Shown here one piece after another: positions 5,783 to 12,114 of a DNA stretch of 14,893 nt; position 1 is the first letter of the stretch; every line of letters starts with the position of its first letter. Position numbers and translations under genes: made by a program. Below the pieces are notes generated by a model. The model made no database searches and was not told where the DNA came from. It saw nothing but the letters and a program-made list of their open reading frames with translations. The stretch is from an uncultured Coriobacteriaceae bacterium (GTDB taxonomy: Bacteria > Actinomycetota > Coriobacteriia > Coriobacteriales > QAMH01). The stretch is taken from positions 1 through 14,893 of the forward strand of contig USOR01000008.1 in NCBI GenBank assembly GCA_900556425.1, written 5' to 3'.

Positions 5783-5919
5783 GCATCAGTTCGGTAACGA
5801 CACAGGCCAAATGGGTCTGTGCAGCCTCAAATCGACATACTTCGCGGTCTGTTTCTTGACAGATGGCTCGCTCTCCCGTTATGTGGAGTCATGCCACCGC
5901 GCAAGAGCCAGGAGGAACA

Positions 5920-8900
5920 ATGCGTGCGCTTCTGAAGAAATCGGCCCAATGCCTGCTTTGCGCTGCACTGGTCATGGCCTTATGCCCTGCAATGGCGTTT
6001 GCCCAGGATAGCCCCACTGCCCAGGGCGTAAACCCAATCATGCGGCTGTTCAAGGCGCCGGAGACCATCAGCGCAAGCGGCAACTCCGCTGGCACGGGCG
6101 CGATTCCCGAGCAAACCCCCGTTTACAGCATCTACGACGCGAACTACGACGGCCTCACCGCTCAAGAAAGCATTCCGCGCAACTATAGCTCCGTCGAAAA
6201 GGGAAGGGTCACACCCGTTGGCAATCAGGGTGATCTTGGCATTTGCTGGGCGTTTTCGACAATCGCTGCTGCCGAGTCCTCGATTCTAAGCGAGGGGCTC
6301 GCAAGCTCGGTCGATCTCTCGGAGCGTCACCTCGCGTATTTCACCTACCATCGGCAAACCGACCCCCTTGGCGGGACAAAGGGGGATTCGGCCAAGGCTA
6401 CGTATGCTGGATATTCGCAGGCGTTTGCGGGTGCGAGCGACCTGTATCTTGCCTCGGGCGGAAACAACGAGATCACCCTTCACGCGCTCGCCTCGTGGAC
6501 CGGAGCTGCCAACGAGGATAGCGCTTCCTTCAGCGAACTCCTTAATCGCTATGAATCGATTGGCTGGACATTGCCCGAAGAGCAGCGAAAGGCTGCCGTG
6601 GAGAAGTTCCTTACCGATACGGCGCTCGACAGCTCCCTTGCCTACGATGACTCCTACCATCTGGAAAACGGCTACATGATTGCCATGGAGGACAGGAACG
6701 ATGTCAAGCAGGCGATCATGAAGTACGGCGCCGCTGCTACGCTGATCAACTCGAATCAATCCCCGCAGTACTTCAATTCCGCGCACAGCGCTTACTACAA
6801 TTACGAATCTCAGGATACCGACCATGATATTGCCATTGTCGGTTGGGATGATGACTTCAGTGTCAACAACTTCGGACTTGACGATGGATGGGATGGCGCG
6901 GCAGCTACCTCGGCGCCTTTGATTGCAGACGATGAGTCCAGGGACGTGACACTCGATTCCCAGGGTGTCGCGTGGGTGAGGTTTGAGCCCACTACCTCCG
7001 GGTTTTACGACGTCTCCTGCACGGCGTCGCAGGGAAGCCCGCAGAGTTACATCACCGAAACCGTGTACAAGCTGGATGACCAAGGAGGAAATCCGTTTTG
7101 GGTAAACAAGGCGGTCAACGGGATGAGCGACTCGACTTGTTTTCTTGAAGAGGGCACGACATACTACGTCAGGCTTGCGAGAGAATACGGTAACGCGACG
7201 GACTGTGCGGCGCGCATCTCTCCCACGCCTGCTGATGCCTCCATGCCCGATTCCGTGACGCAAATTCCAAACGGCCAGAAGGTTGCCGTGCCCGCTCCCG
7301 ATGCGAGCGGCCACAGGTGGCTTTCGTTCACGCCGACAGAGAGCGGCTCCTACACGCTAGGTCCCGATCCGTGGGATGAGTCTTTCGAGATGACGCTGTA
7401 TTGCGCGACAATCGATGGCGGGCTGCTGCAGCGGACGTGGGTTGCCGCGGGCAACACCGTGTCCCTCAAGGCCGGGCAGACGTATTACCTACGCTGCGAT
7501 AGAGACGCGGATACGGTGACCTCTCTATCCGTGGATCTTTTCAAGGCCGACGACGCCGTAAGTGCAGACCCCCGCTTTCCTGGGTTTGACTGCGCTACGA
7601 CAAGACCATCATCGAATGGCGCCTGGCTGTGCAAGAACAGCTGGGGGACGAGCTTTGGCGAAGACGGTTATTTCTGGATTTCCTACGAGGACGTCTGTCT
7701 CAACAGGCCCGACTCGAGGGTGTATGCCTATGACATGGCGAAGGCCGACAACTACGACAACAACTACCAGTACGATGGTTCGCCGGCGCCGTTCTACAAC
7801 ACTCTGCCTTCCGGCGGCAGTATCGCCAACGTGTTTACGGCAAAGGCCAGCGCGCAGGGCGGCGAAAAGCTGAAGGCGGTCTCGCTTGCCATCTATGACG
7901 TCAACGTTGAGTACTCTATCCAGATATACGTGAATCCAGGCGACTCGGACGACCCTACAAGCGGCTCGCCGGTTCTTGCGACGCCAGCGCAAGGGCGGCT
8001 CACTTACGGAGGATTTCATACCATCGAGTTGCCGACCAGCGTCCCGCTATCCCAGGGAACGAGGTATTCGGTGGTCGCAACCCTCTCTCATGCGGATGGC
8101 TCGGCCATAAACTATGCGGTCGACACAAGTGGTGGCATCGGGTTCGCGAGCTTCACGAGCGAGTGCCTGGAAGGGCAGAGCTTTTCGCTTGACCCGCAAG
8201 CTGCGGCATGGCATGACCTATCACAGGCCATTCAGGGTGAGGGAGAGACGTCTGGTAGGACCGCGCGCATCAAGGCGTTTACGGATAATACGGATAAGCC
8301 CCAAACGCTCAGCATTCCCATTTCGAGCGCCGATATCCAGGTGACGGGGATAAGCGAGTCGCAGAAGCCGGTCGTTTCGGTTTCCTACGGTGGAGTCACC
8401 TTGTCCGAGGGAAGGCATTATTCGATGGCTTCCCGATACGATTCGAAAAGCGGTCTCATCACGATAGACGTGACGGGTCTGGATGTGTATTCGGGCACCA
8501 AGACCGTCACGTACCAGAGCACGCCTGCCGAGCCGGTTGACCCTACGCCGGATGACCCCAAGCCCGACGATCCCGGCACTGACCCCAAGCCGGATGATCC
8601 CGGCGCGACCGATCCCGAGCCCGTCGGCACCCAGGCCATGTACCGTCTCTACAACCCGAACTCCGGCGAGCACTTCTACACGGCAAGCACGGTCGAGCGC
8701 GACGCGGTCATAGCGGCCGGCTGGAACGACGAGGGCATCGGCTGGACGGCCCCGACGGAAGGAATCCAGGTCTACCGTCTCTACAACTCCTTCGCCGGCG
8801 AGCATCATTACACGTCTTCCGAAGTCGAGCGCGATGCACTTGTGGCCGCCGGATGGACGCTCGAGGAGGGCGGCTGGTTCTCCGATCCCGATAAGTCCGT

Positions 8901-9039
8901 GCCGCTCTATCGCGCCTACAACCCCAACGCTTACGCCAACAACCACCACTACACGACCGACTGGGGCGAGTTCGTCACGTTGCTGGGCCTCGGATGGCAG
9001 GACGAGGGCGTTGGCTGGCACGGCGTGAGTGCCGGTTAA
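5920..9039 (+). CDS. Secreted papain-family (C1A) cysteine peptidase with lectin-like and DUF5648-like domains
   Basis: A 1039-residue secreted protein. A signal peptide covers ~1-28 (MRALLKKSAQ..., cleavage after AFA). The papain-like catalytic domain begins near residue 85: oxyanion Gln103 and nucleophile Cys109 in GNQGDLGICWAFS, catalytic His302 in HDIAIVGW, and Asn573 in CKNSWG. Only about 15-30 residues normally separate this His and Asn. Here ~235 extra residues (about 322-558) form two PPC-like beta-sandwich units, recognisable by VRFEPTTSGFYDVS/YYVRLA and LSFTPTESGSYTLG/YYLRC. A lectin-like domain follows at ~605-790, then an Ig-like module (~795-868), a Pro/Asp linker (~869-903) and three ~45-residue repeats (~906-1035; YRLYN, GEHFYT, ERD, AGW, GW) resembling DUF5648. 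GGAGG at 5911-5915 sets the ATG at 5920 over the in-frame ATG at 5863. It probably acts on, or anchors to, host or surface substrates. Confidence 0.88.
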   Translation: MRALLKKSAQCLLCAALVMALCPAMAFAQDSPTAQGVNPIMRLFKAPETISASGNSAGTGAIPEQTPVYSIYDANYDGLTAQESIPRNYSSVEKGRVTPVGNQGDLGICWAFSTIAAAESSILSEGLASSVDLSERHLAYFTYHRQTDPLGGTKGDSAKATYAGYSQAFAGASDLYLASGGNNEITLHALASWTGAANEDSASFSELLNRYESIGWTLPEEQRKAAVEKFLTDTALDSSLAYDDSYHLENGYMIAMEDRNDVKQAIMKYGAAATLINSNQSPQYFNSAHSAYYNYESQDTDHDIAIVGWDDDFSVNNFGLDDGWDGAAATSAPLIADDESRDVTLDSQGVAWVRFEPTTSGFYDVSCTASQGSPQSYITETVYKLDDQGGNPFWVNKAVNGMSDSTCFLEEGTTYYVRLAREYGNATDCAARISPTPADASMPDSVTQIPNGQKVAVPAPDASGHRWLSFTPTESGSYTLGPDPWDESFEMTLYCATIDGGLLQRTWVAAGNTVSLKAGQTYYLRCDRDADTVTSLSVDLFKADDAVSADPRFPGFDCATTRPSSNGAWLCKNSWGTSFGEDGYFWISYEDVCLNRPDSRVYAYDMAKADNYDNNYQYDGSPAPFYNTLPSGGSIANVFTAKASAQGGEKLKAVSLAIYDVNVEYSIQIYVNPGDSDDPTSGSPVLATPAQGRLTYGGFHTIELPTSVPLSQGTRYSVVATLSHADGSAINYAVDTSGGIGFASFTSECLEGQSFSLDPQAAAWHDLSQAIQGEGETSGRTARIKAFTDNTDKPQTLSIPISSADIQVTGISESQKPVVSVSYGGVTLSEGRHYSMASRYDSKSGLITIDVTGLDVYSGTKTVTYQSTPAEPVDPTPDDPKPDDPGTDPKPDDPGATDPEPVGTQAMYRLYNPNSGEHFYTASTVERDAVIAAGWNDEGIGWTAPTEGIQVYRLYNSFAGEHHYTSSEVERDALVAAGWTLEEGGWFSDPDKSVPLYRAYNPNAYANNHHYTTDWGEFVTLLGLGWQDEGVGWHGVSAG

Positions 9040-9103
9040 GTGTCCGGTCTGCGACCAGTTTTGCTCCCTCGCAAAAAACCACCGCACGTTCCTCATAATC
9101 TGC

Positions 9104-9109
9104 TAGAAT
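9104..9109 (+). promoter_or_regulatory. Extended -10 promoter element of the tRNA-Pro gene
   Basis: TAGAAT at 9104-9109, preceded by TG at the extended -10 position, lies 15 bases before the mature 5' end of the tRNA. No convincing -35 hexamer is visible at 17 bp. Confidence 0.5.
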
Positions 9110-9124
9110 CAATCACCGCGCATT

Positions 9125-9201
9125 CGGGATGTGGCTCAGCTTGGTAGAGCGCTCGCTTCGGGAGTGAGAGGTCGCTGGTTCAAATCCAGTCATCCCGACC
9201 A
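9125..9201 (+). tRNA. tRNA-Pro (anticodon CGG)
   Basis: A complete 77-base cloverleaf. The acceptor stem is CGGGATG with CATCCCG, and its C1-G72 first pair is characteristic of bacterial tRNA-Pro. The D stem is GCTC/GAGC. The anticodon stem CTCGC/GTGAG closes the loop TTCGGGA, whose central triplet is CGG, reading the proline codon CCG. The T arm is GCTGG-TTCAAAT-CCAGT. Discriminator A is followed by an encoded CCA at 9199-9201. Confidence 0.96.
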
Positions 9202-9210
9202 GATTGCCAG

Positions 9211-9251
9211 AAGGGGGTTTCTGCATTCGCCAGAAGCCCCTTTGTTTTATT
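9211..9251 (+). terminator. Intrinsic terminator after tRNA-Pro
   Basis: AAGGGG and TTCTG on the left pair with CAGAA and CCCCTT on the right (about 9211-9243, small internal bulge). This is followed immediately by a T-rich tract, TTTGTTTTATT. It ends the tRNA transcript before tatA. Confidence 0.85.
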
Positions 9252-9272
9252 ATGGTGCGATACGTGATAGTC

Positions 9273-9301
9273 TTGCACTCGCTATTCGAGCGATGCATAC
9301 A
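9273..9301 (+). promoter_or_regulatory. Candidate promoter of tatA
   Basis: TTGCAC (9273-9278), a 17-bp spacer, then CATACA (9296-9301) preceded by TG. The spacer carries a small palindrome, TCGCT-ATTCG-AGCGA (9279-9293), which could serve as a regulator site. The preceding terminator means that tatA needs its own promoter. Confidence 0.4.
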
Positions 9302-9321
9302 CGCAAGCTTTGGAGGATATG

Positions 9322-9627
9322 ATGAGGATTCCCTTTCTGGGAGGCATTGGCGTTCCTGAGCTGATCATCATTCTGATTGTGGTCCTGCTTATCTTTGGTC
9401 CCAAGAATCTGCCCAAGTTGGGAAATGCCATTGGCAAGACGTTCAAGAGTCTGCGCGACGGCATGGACGGCAAGAAGAAGGATGACGCCGCTGCTGATGC
9501 GCAGGATGCGGCCGAGGTCGTCGATGACGCTTCCGCCAAGGATGCGCCTCAGGTTGAGGCTGTCGAGGAAGCCGTCGTGGAAGAGGCGACTGAGCCGGAG
9601 AAAGCTCCTGCAAGCAAGGCTGAGTAA
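9322..9627 (+). CDS. tatA: Sec-independent protein translocase subunit TatA
   Basis: About 101 residues. A short N-terminal membrane helix (VPELIIILIVVLLIFG) is followed by the Phe-Gly-Pro hinge and an amphipathic helix (KNLPKLGNAIGKTFKSLRDG), then a polar Asp/Glu/Ala-rich tail. This is the canonical TatA/E layout. The protein oligomerises with TatC to carry folded twin-arginine substrates across the membrane. GGAGG at 9312-9316 fits ATG 9322 better than ATG 9319. tatC is not in the window. One possible substrate is the second NlpC/P60 protein at 2738-3895. Confidence 0.93.
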   Translation: MRIPFLGGIGVPELIIILIVVLLIFGPKNLPKLGNAIGKTFKSLRDGMDGKKKDDAAADAQDAAEVVDDASAKDAPQVEAVEEAVVEEATEPEKAPASKAE

Positions 9628-9628
9628 C

Positions 9629-9664
9629 ACCCACCTAACCACCAATCCGCGCATATGCGTGGGT
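9629..9664 (+). other. Imperfect hairpin between tatA and greA
   Basis: Outer arms ACCCAC (9629-9634) and GTGGGT (9659-9664) enclose the palindrome CGCATATGCG. No T run follows, so transcription may continue from tatA into greA. Confidence 0.3.
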
Positions 9665-9695
9665 ACGAGATAGAGACGAACGGAGATACCATCCC

Positions 9696-10175
9696 ATGGC
9701 GAACAACGCAAACGATGTAGTCCTGACTGCGGACGGCAAGGCAAAGCTCGAGGAAGAGCTTCACTACCTCGAGACCGAGAAGCGCGACGAGGTCGGCGAG
9801 CGCATTCGCATCGCGCGCGAGTTCGGCGATATCTCCGAGAACTCCGAGTACGATGATGCCAAGAACGAGCAGGCCATTCTCGAGCAGCGCATTGCCGAGA
9901 TTAACGACGTCCTCGCAAACGCCCAGGTCGTGGATGCGCCCAAGAAGGGCAACCGCGTCGTTATCGGCTCGACGGTCACGCTGACCGACGATAACGGCAA
10001 GGAGCGCGTCTTCACCATCGTCGGTGGTGCCGAAGCCGATAGTGCCCAGGGCAAGATCTCGAACGAGTCCCCCGTGGGCGCTGCCGTGCTCGGCCACAAG
10101 AAGGGCGATGTCATCGAGTACGAGGGCCCGACCGGCCGCAAGATGAAGTTCACGCTCACGAAGGTCGGCCACTAG
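9696..10175 (+). CDS. greA: Transcription elongation factor GreA
   Basis: 159 residues, the normal length for GreA. The N-terminal antiparallel coiled coil (~10-80) carries the acidic tip in GDISENSEYDDAKNEQ, whose Asp and Glu coordinate the catalytic magnesium in the RNA polymerase secondary channel and trigger cleavage of backtracked RNA. The C-terminal FKBP-like domain includes GSTVTLTDDNGKE and ISNESPVGAAVLGHKKGD. GGAG at 9682-9685 supports the start. Its stop lies 2 bp before lysS, so the two are translationally close and surely co-transcribed. Confidence 0.97.
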   Translation: MANNANDVVLTADGKAKLEEELHYLETEKRDEVGERIRIAREFGDISENSEYDDAKNEQAILEQRIAEINDVLANAQVVDAPKKGNRVVIGSTVTLTDDNGKERVFTIVGGAEADSAQGKISNESPVGAAVLGHKKGDVIEYEGPTGRKMKFTLTKVGH

Positions 10176-10177
10176 TC

Positions 10178-11668
10178 ATGTCCGACGCATCAGAGGAGAT
10201 CATCGACGATCCGGTAGAGGTTCGTCGTAACAAGCGCCAGGCGCTCATCGATGCGGGCCGCGATCCGTATGGCCACGCCTTTGCAAGTTCGCATACGGTC
10301 GAGCAGCTTGACGAGCAGTATGCTTGTCTCGAAGACGGTCAAGACACCGAAGACGAAGTCGCCATCGCCGGCCGCGTCATGGCCAAGCGCGCGCAGGGCA
10401 AGGTCGCCTTTCTCGAGCTCATGGACCATACGGGCACCATCCAGCTCTTTTGCCGCATCAACACCTTGGGCGAAGATGCCTTCGAGGAGCTAAAGGACCT
10501 GGACGTGGGCGACTGGGTTGCCGTGCATGGCACCATGATGCGCACGCGTCGCGGCCAGCTCTCCGTAGCCGTCTCCTCGTTCGAGCTCATGTCCAAGAGC
10601 CTGCGCCCGCTTCCCGAGAAGTTCCATGGCCTGCAGGACAAGGAGACGCGCTATCGTCAGCGCTACGTCGACTTGGTCGTCAACCCCGAGGTCCGCGAGA
10701 CGTTCAAGAAGCGCTCGCGTATCATCTCCGCCATTCGTCGCTTCATGGAGGATGAGGGCTATTACGAGGTCGAGACGCCGTTCCTGAGTCCGATTATCGG
10801 CGGCGCGAACGCAAAGCCCTTCATCACCCACTTCAATGCGCTCGATCGCGATTACTATCTGCGCATCGCCACGGAGCTTCCCCTGAAGCGTCTGCTGGTG
10901 GGTGGTTTTCCCAAGGTGTTCGAGCTGGGACGCATCTTCCGCAACGAGGGCATGGATCCCTATCACAATCCCGAGTTCACCACGATGGAAGCCTACGAGG
11001 CCTTCGGCGACCTCGAGTCCATGATGGACTTGGCCGAGGGCTGCTTCAAGGCTGCGGCCGAGGCTGCCTGTGGCACGCTGCAGATCGAGTATCAGGGCAC
11101 GCCCATCGATTTGTCGGGCGATTGGCGCCGCGCGACCATGATGGAGCTAGCCAGCGAGCATGCGGGCGAGGATGTCTCCTTCGACCGCACGCGCGAAGAG
11201 CTCGTGGCCATCCTGGAGAAGAACGGCGGTCATGCCGAAGCCGCTTGGGGCAAGGGCAAGCTCATCGCCGAGATCTTCGAGGCCGTCGCCGAGGAGAAGA
11301 TCATCCAGCCCACGTTCGTCATCGACCACCCGCTCGAGATTTCTCCGCTCGCGAAGAAGCACCCGGACAATCCGGAGCTCACCCAGCGCTTCGAGCTGTT
11401 TATCCTGGGGCATGAGTACGCCAATGCCTTCACTGAGCTCAACGATCCGGTCGACCAGGCCGAGCGCTTCATGGAGCAGGTCAAGGCAAAGGACATGGGC
11501 GATGACGAGGCCATGGGCTTTGACGCGGATTACATTCGCGCGCTTGAGTACGGCATGCCTCCGGCTGGTGGCATCGGCATCGGTATCGACAGGCTCACCA
11601 TGCTGCTCACCGATGCGCCCACCATCCGCGACGTGCTGCTGTTCCCCCACATGCGCGACGAAGCATAA
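10178..11668 (+). CDS. lysS: Lysyl-tRNA synthetase, class II
   Basis: 496 residues, full length. The N-terminal OB-fold anticodon-binding domain (~60-150) includes VAIAGRVMAKRAQGKVAFLE. The class II catalytic core follows. Motif 1 lies around RRFMEDEGYYEVETPFL, motif 2 is FELGRIFRNEGMD with HNPEFTTMEAYEAF, and motif 3 is GGIGIGIDRLTMLL near the C-terminus. These bind lysine and ATP and charge tRNA-Lys. It overlaps no neighbour and sits 2 bp after greA, a linkage seen in many Gram-positive bacteria. Confidence 0.98.
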   Translation: MSDASEEIIDDPVEVRRNKRQALIDAGRDPYGHAFASSHTVEQLDEQYACLEDGQDTEDEVAIAGRVMAKRAQGKVAFLELMDHTGTIQLFCRINTLGEDAFEELKDLDVGDWVAVHGTMMRTRRGQLSVAVSSFELMSKSLRPLPEKFHGLQDKETRYRQRYVDLVVNPEVRETFKKRSRIISAIRRFMEDEGYYEVETPFLSPIIGGANAKPFITHFNALDRDYYLRIATELPLKRLLVGGFPKVFELGRIFRNEGMDPYHNPEFTTMEAYEAFGDLESMMDLAEGCFKAAAEAACGTLQIEYQGTPIDLSGDWRRATMMELASEHAGEDVSFDRTREELVAILEKNGGHAEAAWGKGKLIAEIFEAVAEEKIIQPTFVIDHPLEISPLAKKHPDNPELTQRFELFILGHEYANAFTELNDPVDQAERFMEQVKAKDMGDDEAMGFDADYIRALEYGMPPAGGIGIGIDRLTMLLTDAPTIRDVLLFPHMRDEA

Positions 11669-11696
11669 GACAAAATTGCCCCGGCGATTCTTGTCT
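11668..11696 (+). terminator. Hairpin between lysS and the glutaredoxin gene
   Basis: AGACAA (11668-11673) pairs with TTGTCT (11691-11696), and the inner AATTGCC pairs with GGCGATT around a CC tip, with one bulge and one wobble. The left arm begins in the lysS stop codon. The following CATTTC is a poor T tract, so partial read-through into the next gene is likely. Confidence 0.5.
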
Positions 11697-11721
11697 CATT
11701 TCAATGACGAAGGAGCATTTC

Positions 11722-11958
11722 ATGAAGTTCGATAACATGGTTCTGTACGTCAAGCCCGGGTGCCCGTTCTGCCACCGCGTCCTCGACTTCATGGCAGCCA
11801 ACGACATCCAGATCGAGACGGTCGATTCCACCGACCCGCAGCGTCGCCAGGAACTGCTCGACATGAACGGCACGACGCAGTCGCCCTGCCTGGTCATCGA
11901 CGGCAAGCCCATGCTTGAGTCTGCCGACATCATCGCCTATCTAGAGGGGCTGCTCTAG
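11722..11958 (+). CDS. Glutaredoxin-like thiol-disulfide protein (CPFC)
   Basis: A 78-residue thioredoxin-fold protein. The active site is CPFC in LYVKPGCPFCHRVLDF. The cis-proline is in QSPCLVIDG, and the C-terminal helix MLESADIIAYLEGLL resembles the GST/glutaredoxin N-terminal type. It probably reduces disulfides or mixed disulfides in the cytoplasm; its electron donor is not known from sequence. AGGAG at 11711-11715 is optimally spaced for ATG 11722, so the upstream in-frame ATG at 11704 was not used. Its last 18 bases (11941-11958, stop included) form the hairpin CTAGAG-GGGCTG-CTCTAG. Confidence 0.88.
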   Translation: MKFDNMVLYVKPGCPFCHRVLDFMAANDIQIETVDSTDPQRRQELLDMNGTTQSPCLVIDGKPMLESADIIAYLEGLL

Positions 11959-11961
11959 GCA

Positions 11962-11976
11962 TTCGCTCGAAATGAC
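11962..11976 (-). repeat. Partial REP-like repeat on the minus strand
   Basis: Read on the minus strand this is GTCATTTCGAGCGAA, the same core as the elements at 1341 and 4764. A perfect 5-bp hairpin (GCGGC-AATG-GCCGC, 11990-12003) follows in the gap before clpC. Confidence 0.55.
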
Positions 11977-12068
11977 AACGGGGAATCTTGCGGCAATGGC
12001 CGCTCGCATGTCGCTGGCGTGTTGGGTAGCCGTCATCGTCTTGTCATCGCTATTCTTGGCGGCATGTC

Positions 12069-12074
12069 TATACT
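12069..12074 (+). promoter_or_regulatory. Candidate -10 element of clpC
   Basis: TATACT is a good -10 hexamer, 40 bases before the clpC start. TTGTCA (12041-12046) is the nearest -35-like string but lies 22 bp away, so the pairing is weak. No CtsR box (tandem GGTCAAA) was seen. Confidence 0.35.
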
Positions 12075-12114
12075 GGGAAGACCACCGCTCTCTTTTCGAG
12101 GAGGCTTTCCGCGT

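Noticed and set aside
5863..5919. Upstream extension of the cysteine peptidase by 19 codons
   Set aside because: The strong GGAGG at 5911-5915 and the signal peptide beginning at MRALLKK fit ATG 5920. The extension would bury the signal peptide.
9125..9201. tRNA-Pro as the attachment site of an integrated island
   Set aside because: No second copy of the tRNA 3' end and no integrase gene occur in the window.
12019..12114. Upstream extension of clpC to an earlier in-frame ATG
   Set aside because: The ClpC family starts at MFEKFTDKARR, and that ATG has AGGAGG. The extra 32 codons contain the likely promoter and are not conserved in type.
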